DNA of 64,000 nucleotides from Myxococcota bacterium (GTDB taxonomy: Bacteria > Myxococcota > XYA12-FULL-58-9 > JALHOP01). A program made the translations under genes and the position numbers. The DNA lies in NCBI GenBank assembly GCA_022842935.1, contig JALHOP010000001.1:434001-498000 (forward strand). The letters are read 5' to 3'. A model generated the notes under the pieces. It worked only from the letters and a program-made list of their open reading frames with translations, was not told the origin of the DNA and did not search any database. Positions 50,361 through 58,578 of the stretch are shown one piece after another; within the stretch, counting starts at the first letter, position 1, and each line of letters begins with the position of its first letter.

Positions 50361-50843
50361 GTCGATACCAAACTTCTTCTGCGCCTGGTCGAGGTAGTCG
50401 TTGTGCTCCTCGATGCGCTTGTTCAAGAACTCTTGGAAAATATCGACGAATGCGCAGGCGGCCCGATGCGCGGTCGTTTCGGTCTGCTCGAGCGCTTGAT
50501 TGAACTTGCGGATGGCGTCGTCGCCCTGCAGGTCGGCATATTCCTCGGCCAGCAGGCGGCGGATGACCTGGGGGAAGAGCAAGATGGCGGAGAGCACATC
50601 GCTGATCTTGAACTTCTTCGCCGCATGCACGCGCGACATGTAGCGGAACACCTTCTCCAGCGCGTCGGTTTGACCCGTCACCAAGAGGTCGACGTAGCCG
50701 TCGAGTAGGTGCTCGAGCATTTGCTTGAGCTCGGTGCGAGGCATCTTGCTGTAGGCGGCGACGGACCTCGGGATCTTGGTCAACAGGAGGTTGACGATCT
50801 GGGAGTTGTAGTCCTCGAGAAAGTTGAACAGCTGAATGTTCAC
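50331..50843 (-). CDS. Helical protein, RsbRD-N-like
   Basis: An all-helical 170-residue protein. The segment DALEKVFRYMSRVHAAKKFK followed by ISDVLSAILLFPQVIRRLL is reminiscent of the RsbRD N-terminal sensor-type domain, which in other bacteria precedes stress-signalling modules; here it stands alone. No catalytic motif or membrane segment is seen. GTG 50843 is favoured as the start because AAGGCGG lies 6 bp upstream; ATG 50864 would add seven residues and lacks a ribosome site. It is divergent from lysC. Confidence 0.72.
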   Translation of the reverse strand: MNIQLFNFLEDYNSQIVNLLLTKIPRSVAAYSKMPRTELKQMLEHLLDGYVDLLVTGQTDALEKVFRYMSRVHAAKKFKISDVLSAILLFPQVIRRLLAEEYADLQGDDAIRKFNQALEQTETTAHRAACAFVDIFQEFLNKRIEEHNDYLDQAQKKFGIDLSRFIVFKA

Positions 50844-50946
50844 TGCGAACCGCCTTGTCTCCATCCATAGCAAAGGAACGCCTTGGATTGCACGTTGGCG
50901 GCCAAACGTGCGATTTCAGCGCGCCATGCAGCCAGTTCGAGACATC

Positions 50947-52254
50947 ATGGTCCAGAAGTTCGGCGGCAGCTCCGTCGGCACGGTAGAACGCATCAAACAC
51001 GTGGCCGAGCTGGTCGCCAAAGCCAAGGTCCAGCATCCACACCTCGTCGTCGTGGTGTCGGCGATGCGCGGCGAGACGGACCGGCTCTTGGGCCTTGCCG
51101 GGCAAATGGCGCCACGCCCCGATCCACGCGAGACCGACGCGCTGGTCGCTACCGGCGAACAGGTTTCGGCGGCGATGCTTGCGATTGCCCTCCGCGATCG
51201 CGGTGTCCCGGCCGTGTCGATGAGTGGTCCGCAGATGCTCGTGCGCACTGATGGCATGTTCTCGCGTGCGCGCATCAAGAGCATCGATCGCAGCGCCATC
51301 GACCGGGCCTTGATGCGCGGTCAGGTCGTGGTTGCGACCGGTTTTCAGGGCATGGACGACGAAGGAAACCTAACAACCCTCGGTCGCGGCGGCTCCGACA
51401 CCAGCGCGGTGGCACTCGCGGCGGCTCTTCACGCCGCCCGCTGTGACATCTACACCGACGTGCTCGGTGTCTACACCGCCGATCCCAACCTATGCCCCGA
51501 CGCGAAGAAGCTCGACGTCATCGCCTTCGAGGAGATGATGGAGATGGCATCGGCCGGTTCGAAAGTCTTGCAGATCAGATCCGTGGAGCTTGCGATGAAT
51601 CACAACATGCCAGTGCGCGTACGTTCGACCTTCAGCGATGATCCCGGCACCCTGGTCACGGCCGATGACGAGCACATCGAGCGTCTGGTGGTGCGCGGCG
51701 TCTCGCACGACAACGGTGACATCAAGGTCACGGTACGCCGCATCCCCGATCGCCCAGGTGTCGCCGCAACGCTGTTTCGCGGGCTCTCGAAGGCCGGGAT
51801 CAACATCGACGTCATCGTTCAGAACGCGTCCGAAGACGGCAAGACCGATGTCTCGTTCACCGTGGCGAAGGCCGATGCGGCACAGACCGAAGAGCTCGTG
51901 CGCGAGGCCGCGCGCGAGCTGCAGGGTGGCAACGTCGAGGTCGACCATTCGATCTCGAAGGTGTCGATCGTGGGCGTTGGCATGCGCGCGCACGCGGGCG
52001 TCGCGGCCGAGATGTTCCAGGCTCTGCACGAGGCCGGGGTCAATATCGCGATGATCACGACCAGCGAGATCAAGGTAACTTGCGTGATTGCCCGCGCGCA
52101 GGTGGAGAAAGCGGTGAAAGCCCTGCATGCGCGCTTCGAGCTGCACGCTGGGGGCAAGAAGGCCACGTCAACGACTCCCGCCGCGAAGAAGGTCTCGAAA
52201 CCGAAACCAAAGACCAAAGCGAAGGTCGCCGCGCGCCGCGGCAAGAAACGCTAG
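50947..52254 (+). CDS. lysC: Aspartate kinase with Lys-rich C-terminal tail
   Basis: It phosphorylates aspartate at the start of lysine, threonine and methionine synthesis. The 435-residue protein has KFGGSSVG (4-11), the substrate site TLGRGGSDTSAVALAAAL and YTDVLGVYTADP, followed by two ACT domains that hold the feedback site. The end is unusual: residues 402-435 contain eleven Lys and three Arg with Pro and Ala (for example KKVSKPKPKTKAKVAARRGK), resembling a histone-H1-like tail. ATG 50947 gives the canonical start; an upstream in-frame ATG at 50926 is possible. It begins the rightward gene run that ends at 60820. Confidence 0.96.
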   Translation: MVQKFGGSSVGTVERIKHVAELVAKAKVQHPHLVVVVSAMRGETDRLLGLAGQMAPRPDPRETDALVATGEQVSAAMLAIALRDRGVPAVSMSGPQMLVRTDGMFSRARIKSIDRSAIDRALMRGQVVVATGFQGMDDEGNLTTLGRGGSDTSAVALAAALHAARCDIYTDVLGVYTADPNLCPDAKKLDVIAFEEMMEMASAGSKVLQIRSVELAMNHNMPVRVRSTFSDDPGTLVTADDEHIERLVVRGVSHDNGDIKVTVRRIPDRPGVAATLFRGLSKAGINIDVIVQNASEDGKTDVSFTVAKADAAQTEELVREAARELQGGNVEVDHSISKVSIVGVGMRAHAGVAAEMFQALHEAGVNIAMITTSEIKVTCVIARAQVEKAVKALHARFELHAGGKKATSTTPAAKKVSKPKPKTKAKVAARRGKKR

Positions 52255-52266
52255 AGCGGACTGACC

Positions 52267-52440
52267 GTGTCTCGACGCGAAGGACCGAGCACGGCACTGG
52301 GTCTCGCCGCCATCGTAGCGGTTGTGGCGCTGTGTATCGCTGCGCGTGTCTTGTGGAGACAGTGGTCGGCGCAACATGTCCCGAACGAGGCGATCGAAGA
52401 CGTCTCGCCGCCGGGGCTTGGCGATGAGCGCCCGAAGTGA
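52267..52440 (+). CDS. Small single-pass membrane protein, 57 residues
   Basis: This short frame begins at GTG 52267, 12 bp after lysC, and encodes a polar N-terminus (MSRREGPST), one hydrophobic segment (ALGLAAIVAVVALCIAARVLW) and a short acidic cytoplasmic or periplasmic tail. Its TGA overlaps the psd start (GTGA), a classic coupling signal that supports both starts. Codons end mostly in G or C. The position between lysC and psd and the coupling argue that it is real despite its size. The role is unknown. Confidence 0.68.
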   Translation: MSRREGPSTALGLAAIVAVVALCIAARVLWRQWSAQHVPNEAIEDVSPPGLGDERPK

Positions 52441-53420
52441 GATATGCCCCGCCGATGCGGCCAGACACCATGACGAGACCTGACAACGACGATACGCCGA
52501 CGCCGGTCCCGACGCGGAGTAATCCGTTGCAAAGTGGGCTCGTTGTCGACCTCACGCGGCGCCTACCGCAGGCCGTCATTTCGCGCGCGTGGGGCTGGCT
52601 CGCTCGCCGCAAGCACCCGAAGGTGGGCGTCGCTCTCCTAAAGCGGACCTTCGTCAAGGCCACAGGCATCGACATGTCCGAGGCCCGTGAACCCATCGGC
52701 GACTATTCGACCCTCGAAGACCTCTTTGTGCGTCACCTGAAGGTCGGTGCTCGTCGCGTCGAGCCGCAACCAGACGCGGTCGTGAGCCCGGTTGACGGCA
52801 CTGTCGGCGAAGTTGGCGTCATCGAAGACGGCACCCTCATGCAGGTCAAGGGACGTCGCTACAGCCTCGCGCGGCTTCTCGATGACGACGTCGAAGCAAA
52901 GCGCTTCGAGGGTGGCGCTTACGCAACGTTGTACCTCGCGCCCAACGACTATCACCGCATCCACGCTCCCGTGGCTGGGAGTGTCTCTGAAGGGACGCTG
53001 ATACCTGGCGCGCTCTTCCCGGTGTTCCGCGAAGCTCTCGAGCGGATCGACGAGCTCTTCGCCCGCAACGAGCGAATCGTCACCTATATCGACAACAAGG
53101 CGTGTGGTCGCGTCGCGGTCGTCAAGGTGGGAGCTACCTTGGTTGGGCGCATCTCGCTTGCCTACGACGATAGTGTGCACAGTAACGTCAAAGGGCAGGC
53201 GCGCGCGGCACTCCGCTACGATCCACCCCATGCCATGCAGAAGGGCGCCGAGCTCGGTGCTTTCGAGCTCGGCTCGACCGTCATCCTGGTCTGTGAAGAG
53301 GGGCGTGTTTCTCTCGAGGGGCTCAGACCAGGTCGCAAGGTGAGGATGGGGCAGCGCATCGGCACCCTCGAGGATAGGCCCCGCACCAAGCGGTCGCGTT
53401 CACGCAAGTCGGAGGCATAG
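52437..53420 (+). CDS. psd: Phosphatidylserine decarboxylase
   Basis: It converts phosphatidylserine to phosphatidylethanolamine at the inner membrane. The 327-residue proenzyme has the catalytic Asp120 in SPVDG, the YHRIH site (His173, His176) and the self-cleavage motif LGS(280)T in FELGSTVIL, where Ser280 becomes the pyruvoyl group. The C-terminus is Lys/Arg-rich (RTKRSRSRKSEA), which may aid membrane contact. GTG 52437 overlaps the small gene before it; ATG 52455 is an alternative. The pgeF start overlaps its stop by 1 bp. Confidence 0.95.
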   Translation: MRYAPPMRPDTMTRPDNDDTPTPVPTRSNPLQSGLVVDLTRRLPQAVISRAWGWLARRKHPKVGVALLKRTFVKATGIDMSEAREPIGDYSTLEDLFVRHLKVGARRVEPQPDAVVSPVDGTVGEVGVIEDGTLMQVKGRRYSLARLLDDDVEAKRFEGGAYATLYLAPNDYHRIHAPVAGSVSEGTLIPGALFPVFREALERIDELFARNERIVTYIDNKACGRVAVVKVGATLVGRISLAYDDSVHSNVKGQARAALRYDPPHAMQKGAELGAFELGSTVILVCEEGRVSLEGLRPGRKVRMGQRIGTLEDRPRTKRSRSRKSEA

Positions 53421-54175
53421 TGACTGTCGCGATGCTGACATCGCAGGTCCTCTCGGGCGTTCCCGGGATTGTGCACGGTTTCACAACCCGCGATGGCGGA
53501 GTGAGCCAGGGCCCATTCGCGAGCTTGAACCTGGGTGGGGCGCAAGACGAACGCTCGACCATCGAAACGAATCGCGCGCTCGTCTTGGACACCTTGGGGC
53601 GCAAGGACGCGAGCTTCGTCGCCCTGCGCCAGGTCCATGGCAACGATGTCGTCCAGGTCACTCGCCTCGCGGGCCGTAGCATCGAGGCCGACGGGTTGTG
53701 GACGCGTGATCGCGGCGCGGTCTTGGCGGTGCTCGTCGCGGACTGCGTGCCGATCCTTTTCGCCGACCATCGGGGCAGGGCGGTGGGGGCGGTCCACGCT
53801 GGTTGGCGCGGGACAGCCTCGCGCATCGCCGCCGAAATGGTGAAGCGCCTCAAGGACGCGGACATTCCTCCTCACGATTTGCGTATCGCGATTGGGCCGG
53901 CGATCGGCCCGTCGGACTTCGAAATCGGGCCGGACGTCGTATTGGCTCTGGAGACGGCTTTCCCTTCACCTGGTGCGGCTATCCGACCAGGTCACGACGA
54001 CCGCTCGTACGCAGATCTGTGGGCCCTCAACAAGCGCTGCCTGCTCGAGGCGGGGGTCCCCGAGACCTGTATCGATGTGGTCGCCTACTCGACGCTCGCC
54101 GACGGACGATTCTTCTCGCACCGACGGGACAAAGGCGTCACTGGTCGTCAGGCTGGGGTCATCGGTCTCGCTTAA
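53420..54175 (+). CDS. pgeF: PgeF/YfiH-family protein (laccase-domain, peptidoglycan editing/purine nucleoside enzyme)
   Basis: A 251-residue protein with the catalytic triad His73 (QVHGNDV), Cys109 (ADCVPI) and His126 (VHAGWRG) that defines this family. E. coli YfiH (PgeF) is reported to remove mis-incorporated L-Ser from muropeptide precursors, and human LACC1 acts on purine nucleosides; which applies here is not known. Because CpoB-like and LysM genes follow 50 bp later, the peptidoglycan role is attractive. The GTG start overlaps psd by one base. Confidence 0.9.
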   Translation: MTVAMLTSQVLSGVPGIVHGFTTRDGGVSQGPFASLNLGGAQDERSTIETNRALVLDTLGRKDASFVALRQVHGNDVVQVTRLAGRSIEADGLWTRDRGAVLAVLVADCVPILFADHRGRAVGAVHAGWRGTASRIAAEMVKRLKDADIPPHDLRIAIGPAIGPSDFEIGPDVVLALETAFPSPGAAIRPGHDDRSYADLWALNKRCLLEAGVPETCIDVVAYSTLADGRFFSHRRDKGVTGRQAGVIGLA

Positions 54176-54225
54176 CAGCCCGCCGTTTTTTTGACCCGGC
54201 GCTCGGGACGCCCGACACTCGCTCC

Positions 54226-55011
54226 GTGCGACTGCTCTTCGTCTCACCTCTCATCGTCCTGTCCGCTTGCGCGCACTCTTCCGCGGGCGACATCGACAAC
54301 GCGCAGCTCGCGCGGAGCCTTGACGCACTGCGGGCTCAGGTGGCCGCCCAGGCGCAACAAATCGAGACGCTGCAAGGCCGAATCGACGTGATGACCGCCG
54401 CCAACGTGGCTCAAACGGCAGGGACGTCGCGAAACATGCGCGACCTCGAGGTCGTCAAGCTCACGCCCGCGCCCGTCCGCGCCGAGGCCGAAGAAGAACC
54501 GGTCATGCTCGAGATCACGGGTGAGGGTGACCGTCTCCAAGTCGTCAAAATGCCTCCTGCGCCACGGGCGCGCGCCGCTACGAAAGTCGCGGCAAGCCCG
54601 ACCAACGCCGCACCCGTCAAAGCGGACCCGCTAGACGGTCCCTTCGCGGACGCGCTCGACGCGTATCGGAACGGGCGCACCGAGGAAGCATTCGAGCGCT
54701 TCTCGAACCTCATGAAGAAGAGCCCCAAGGCTGAAAAAGCTTCGGCCGCGCTCTACTGGATGGGCGAGTCACGCTTCGACGACCAGCGCTACGATGAAGC
54801 CGTCGTGCAATACAAACGCCTGGTCGACGCCTATCCCTCGAGCAGTAAGGCCCCGGAGGCTCTCCTCAAGATGGGCATCAGCTTCGAGAAGCTAAAAGAC
54901 TCGGCGCGGGCGCGCGATGCGTTCCAGCGTCTCGTCGACGAACACCCTGACAGCGCTGTCGCGGAGCTCGCGCGCGCGCGTCCTGGCATCCGTGGAGGAC
55001 GCTCGAAATGA
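54226..55011 (+). CDS. CpoB/YbgF-like TPR lipoprotein
   Basis: The 261-residue protein has a lipoprotein signal from GTG 54226 (MRLLFVSPLIVLSACAHSSA, lipobox LSAC). A coiled-coil-like stretch (SLDALRAQVAAQAQQIETLQ), a linker rich in Ala/Pro/Lys, and three TPR-type units (ALYWMGESRFDDQRYDEAVV, PEALLKMGISFEKLKDSARA) follow. This is the arrangement of CpoB, which links cell-wall synthesis to the Tol-Pal system. No tolA, tolB or pal is present nearby. The LysM gene overlaps its stop by 4 bp. The longer ORF from 53803 lies inside pgeF and is rejected. Confidence 0.85.
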   Translation: MRLLFVSPLIVLSACAHSSAGDIDNAQLARSLDALRAQVAAQAQQIETLQGRIDVMTAANVAQTAGTSRNMRDLEVVKLTPAPVRAEAEEEPVMLEITGEGDRLQVVKMPPAPRARAATKVAASPTNAAPVKADPLDGPFADALDAYRNGRTEEAFERFSNLMKKSPKAEKASAALYWMGESRFDDQRYDEAVVQYKRLVDAYPSSSKAPEALLKMGISFEKLKDSARARDAFQRLVDEHPDSAVAELARARPGIRGGRSK

Positions 55012-56114
55012 TGTGGCAACGCCGGCCCGTGCGCATGACTGCGTACCATGCGGTCTTCGCCCTCCTGGTCGCCTCGGTGGTGGGATGGGTGCTCGTTGGC
55101 AGCTCGGCTACCCACGCCCAGACGCCGAGGAAGCGGCAGACGATCAACCCAGACGCCATTCCCTTCAGGCCGAACCTCGACACCTACATCGTCCAGCAGG
55201 GCGATAACCTCTGGAACATCACCCGCAAAGTCACGGGCTCGCCGTGGCTGTGGCCGCGCGTCTGGTCTTACAACCCAGAGATCACGAATCCGAACTGGAT
55301 CTACCCGGGCGACCAGATCCGCTTCTTCCCGAGCGACGTCGAGCTGCCGAGTCTCTATGACTTGGCGTCCGCACAGCGCGAGATTCCGGCAGACCAGCCA
55401 GCGAAGATCGTCGATGACGAGGCGCCCCGCCAGCGACCAGGCGGGGTCGACCCAGCGCGTTTCGTTGGCCTATTCGTGACCCCAAAGGAGCTGTCGGAGG
55501 CGGGGACGCTTCGCAACTCTGCGGACGAGCACATCCTCCTGTCGCGTAACGACCGCGTATTTCTTTCGTTCCCGCGCGAGAGTCAGCCGCGCAGCGGCGA
55601 GCGCTATTTCGTCTATCGCACGGTTGGCAAGGTGACCCACCCGGTCACCAAGAAGAACTTCGGATATATGACCGAGGTCACGGGCTTTGCCTCAATCGAA
55701 GAAGTCTACGAGAAGGTGAGCAAGGCCCGCATCGACGCCACCCGACTCGAGGTCGAGCGTGGACAGTTCGTGACCAAGCTCGAAGAGGACATCAAGGAGC
55801 GTGTCACTCCGACCAGCGCAAGCGCGCCGCTCGAAGGATACGTTTTGGCGGTCAACTACGACACCGGGGTGGTCGCCGGACAACACAACGTCGTCTTCAT
55901 CGACAAGGGTAAGAACGACGGTGTGCAACGCGGCAACCAGTTTACTGTCTCGAGGACGGACGACCCCATTCTCGGCGACCCCAAAGACCTACCGCCAAAG
56001 ACGATCGCTACCCTGATGGTGGTGGACACCCGGGACAACGCGTCGACGTGCCTGGTGGTTGCCGCCAAGCAAGAAGTGGAACCGGGTTTGAAGGTCAAGG
56101 CGATTACGCGATAG
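55008..56114 (+). CDS. LysM-domain exported protein
   Basis: A 368-residue protein with an N-terminal signal anchor (VFALLVASVVGWVLVGSSA). A LysM domain at residues 59-107 begins YIVQQGDNLWNITRKVTGSP and ends WIYPGDQIRFFP; LysM binds peptidoglycan. The rest is beta-rich, with a long helix (LEVERGQFVTKLEEDIKERV) and a C-terminal domain YVLAVNYDTGVVAGQHNVVF. It is in a run of four envelope genes and overlaps the gene before it (ATGA). It probably tethers the system to the cell wall. Confidence 0.88.
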   Translation: MMWQRRPVRMTAYHAVFALLVASVVGWVLVGSSATHAQTPRKRQTINPDAIPFRPNLDTYIVQQGDNLWNITRKVTGSPWLWPRVWSYNPEITNPNWIYPGDQIRFFPSDVELPSLYDLASAQREIPADQPAKIVDDEAPRQRPGGVDPARFVGLFVTPKELSEAGTLRNSADEHILLSRNDRVFLSFPRESQPRSGERYFVYRTVGKVTHPVTKKNFGYMTEVTGFASIEEVYEKVSKARIDATRLEVERGQFVTKLEEDIKERVTPTSASAPLEGYVLAVNYDTGVVAGQHNVVFIDKGKNDGVQRGNQFTVSRTDDPILGDPKDLPPKTIATLMVVDTRDNASTCLVVAAKQEVEPGLKVKAITR

Positions 56115-56124
56115 GGTTTGAGGC

Positions 56125-58578
56125 ATGCCCCGATCAGCGTTGGCTGCCTGCGTCCTCTTGTGCGTCGCGAAAGTCACGTCTGCTGCCGAGCCCGCGACGG
56201 TTCGTCTCCCGCTCGACCAGTGGCAACAAGCCGTCGACGGGGTCCGCGAGCTCGAAAAGCCCCCGGCGCCGCAACATCCTTACGCGGTCGTCCGGCGTAA
56301 CGTCGACGTCGCATTCGCTCGCGGTGTCCTCACCGGCAGCATGGACGCCGAGATCGACGTCGATACGCTCGACCGCACGGTGACAGTGCCGTTGCTCGAC
56401 GACGAGGCCTCGCTTTCGTCCATCACCGTCGACGGTGCCGCCGCAGTCGCTACACGAGCGGACGGCATGAATGCGGTGCTCATTGCCACGCGCGGTCGCC
56501 ATCGCGTGCATCTAACGTTTGCCAAGGGTCAGGACGAAGACCGCTTCACGCGCGGCTTCTCGCTCATGCTGCCGCCTGGGCCTGTGACCCGTGTCGTTGC
56601 TCTCTTGCCCGAGGCCGATGTCGAAGCCGAGCTCGACGGCGGCGTCATCCTCTCGCAGAGCCGCGGTGGGAGCGGGACACGTATCGACGCGGCGATGGGC
56701 GCCTCGGGTGAGCTGTCGTTGCATTGGCGGCGTCGCGCCGCAGATGCGAGCAGCGCCAAGCGCGAGCTCGAAGCCCGCATGTTCGTGCTGGCGAGCGTCC
56801 ACGAGCAGACCGTACGAACGCGCACGACCATCGCGTATCGCGTACTTGCTGGCGAAGCATCGCGCTTCGAGCTCGCGATCCCGGAGGGTGTGGAGGTTAC
56901 GTCCGTTACCGGCGACGCCGTGCTCCAATGGACGGCCGAACGCCGCGGCAGCGAGCGCGTCGTCACGACCCTGCTCAAATATCTGGTCGACGACGCGACG
57001 AGCATCGAGGTGGCCACTCAGCACCCGCGCGGCTCTGGAGGTAGCGCCGATTTGAAGCTCGTCCGCGCTAGCGATGCGACGTTGCGCGAGGGCTTCATCG
57101 CGCTCGAGGGCCGAGCCGGTTTCGAGCTTGCCGTGACCCGGAGCGAAGACGCGGCGGCGATGCCGACGGCCGATCTCCCCACCGAGCTGCTTTCGGCTAC
57201 CGACAAGCCACTCCTCGCCGCGTTTCGTTTCGAGAAGGAGCCCAAGGTCGCCGTCACTGTCACGCGCAACGAGCAAGTGGAGCTCACCCAGGCAGTCATC
57301 GACGACCTCGAGGCCGTGACTATCGTTGGCGAGGACGGCGTTGAAGTCGTGAAGCTCAAGCTCTTCGTCCGCAACAACACACGCCAGTATCTCGGTGTGA
57401 CCTTGCCGGCGGACAGCCACGTCACCCACGCTCTCATCGACGGTGCGCCGATCCAGCCCGCCGTGACGACCAGCGAGGCGGCGGAGGTCTTGCTTGTACC
57501 GTTACGCCAGTCGCAGAAGATCGGTTCGCGCGGCCGCCGTGTCCACTACGTCCAAGCGGGCGATACGCTTGGCGGTATTGCATTGCGTTATTACAACCGC
57601 GCTGACCGCGCCCGCGAGATCGCGGTGGCCAATGGAAACGTCCGCGCTGACCAGCTGCAGGTGGGTCAGGCGTTGGTGGTGCCAAGCGGAGGCGGCTCGG
57701 TGCAGGAGAGCAGCTTCGTCGTCGAGCTCGCCTACGAGACCCGGCGCGCAGCACTTGGGACTTTCGGTCGCCGCGTGCTGACCTTGCCGTCGCTCGACAT
57801 CGCGGTCATGACCGTCCACTGGAATGCCTACTTGCCGAACGCCTACGAGCCGCTGCGTTTTGCGACCGACCTGCGCCAGCTCGACGGACTCCGCTACGAC
57901 CCACTGACACGCCTGCGCTATTACATCCAAACCGCGCTAGCGACCCGGGACGCTTGGGCGGGTGGCAGCGGCGAATACGAGAACATCCTCCGCTCGCGGA
58001 AGATGATCTACGACAAAGAGCAGAAGAAGCAGGCGAAGGTCGTGCTCACCTCATTCCCGCTCGTGGGTGAGCGGTATCGCTTCAGTCGCGTACTTCTCGG
58101 CAAAGAGCGCGCCATGCTGGACGTCAGCTATGTGCGCCGAAGCGTACAGCCTTGGCTGCGCGGCGTGGTTTTCGTTTGTGTCGCCCTGGCGCTGTGGGTC
58201 TGGCTCACGCGCAGCCGCGAGCACGGCCGGCTTGCCTGGCGCGACCGCGATTTCGCCGTGCTCGTGTTGATGCTCGTCCTCGCGAGCGTTCTTGGACACT
58301 ATGTGCTCGGCATTCACCGGAGCGTCTTGCTCGCGCTCGACGTGAGCCTGTTGTTGTTCTTGATTCATGACATCTGGCGCACGTGGAGGCCAACGTTACG
58401 GACATCGCATCAAACGATGGTTTTGAAGCGTGGCTTTCGGGGGCGTTGGCTCTTGCAATTCGTTGGGCTTGTCGTTGCGGCATACGTCTTGGTGATGTTC
58501 CCGATGTTCTGGAGCCTCATCGCATTGGTCGTGCTCGCGGGGCTCGTGGCTCGCCGCGTGGAGGTGCGCCGTGGTTAG
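56125..58578 (+). CDS. Large envelope protein A, beta domains with inserted LysM and C-terminal membrane segments
   Basis: The 817-residue precursor has a signal at 1-20. Beta-rich regions cover 55-460, with the motif VRNNTRQYLGVTLP at 415-428. A LysM domain at 472-520 (VHYVQAGDTLGGIALRYYNR, ending QVGQALVVP) interrupts the domain, which resumes at FVVELAYETRRAALGTFGRR. The last 130 residues have four or five hydrophobic segments. Its paralogue downstream has the same phrases on either side of the LysM position but no LysM. The gene lies 10 bp after the previous gene and overlaps the next. Its function is not known. Confidence 0.85.
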   Translation: MPRSALAACVLLCVAKVTSAAEPATVRLPLDQWQQAVDGVRELEKPPAPQHPYAVVRRNVDVAFARGVLTGSMDAEIDVDTLDRTVTVPLLDDEASLSSITVDGAAAVATRADGMNAVLIATRGRHRVHLTFAKGQDEDRFTRGFSLMLPPGPVTRVVALLPEADVEAELDGGVILSQSRGGSGTRIDAAMGASGELSLHWRRRAADASSAKRELEARMFVLASVHEQTVRTRTTIAYRVLAGEASRFELAIPEGVEVTSVTGDAVLQWTAERRGSERVVTTLLKYLVDDATSIEVATQHPRGSGGSADLKLVRASDATLREGFIALEGRAGFELAVTRSEDAAAMPTADLPTELLSATDKPLLAAFRFEKEPKVAVTVTRNEQVELTQAVIDDLEAVTIVGEDGVEVVKLKLFVRNNTRQYLGVTLPADSHVTHALIDGAPIQPAVTTSEAAEVLLVPLRQSQKIGSRGRRVHYVQAGDTLGGIALRYYNRADRAREIAVANGNVRADQLQVGQALVVPSGGGSVQESSFVVELAYETRRAALGTFGRRVLTLPSLDIAVMTVHWNAYLPNAYEPLRFATDLRQLDGLRYDPLTRLRYYIQTALATRDAWAGGSGEYENILRSRKMIYDKEQKKQAKVVLTSFPLVGERYRFSRVLLGKERAMLDVSYVRRSVQPWLRGVVFVCVALALWVWLTRSREHGRLAWRDRDFAVLVLMLVLASVLGHYVLGIHRSVLLALDVSLLLFLIHDIWRTWRPTLRTSHQTMVLKRGFRGRWLLQFVGLVVAAYVLVMFPMFWSLIALVVLAGLVARRVEVRRG

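Noticed and set aside
53803-54225. Longer start for the CpoB-like gene
   Set aside because: These codons lie inside pgeF in another frame and are Arg-rich. The GTG at 54226 gives a proper lipoprotein signal.
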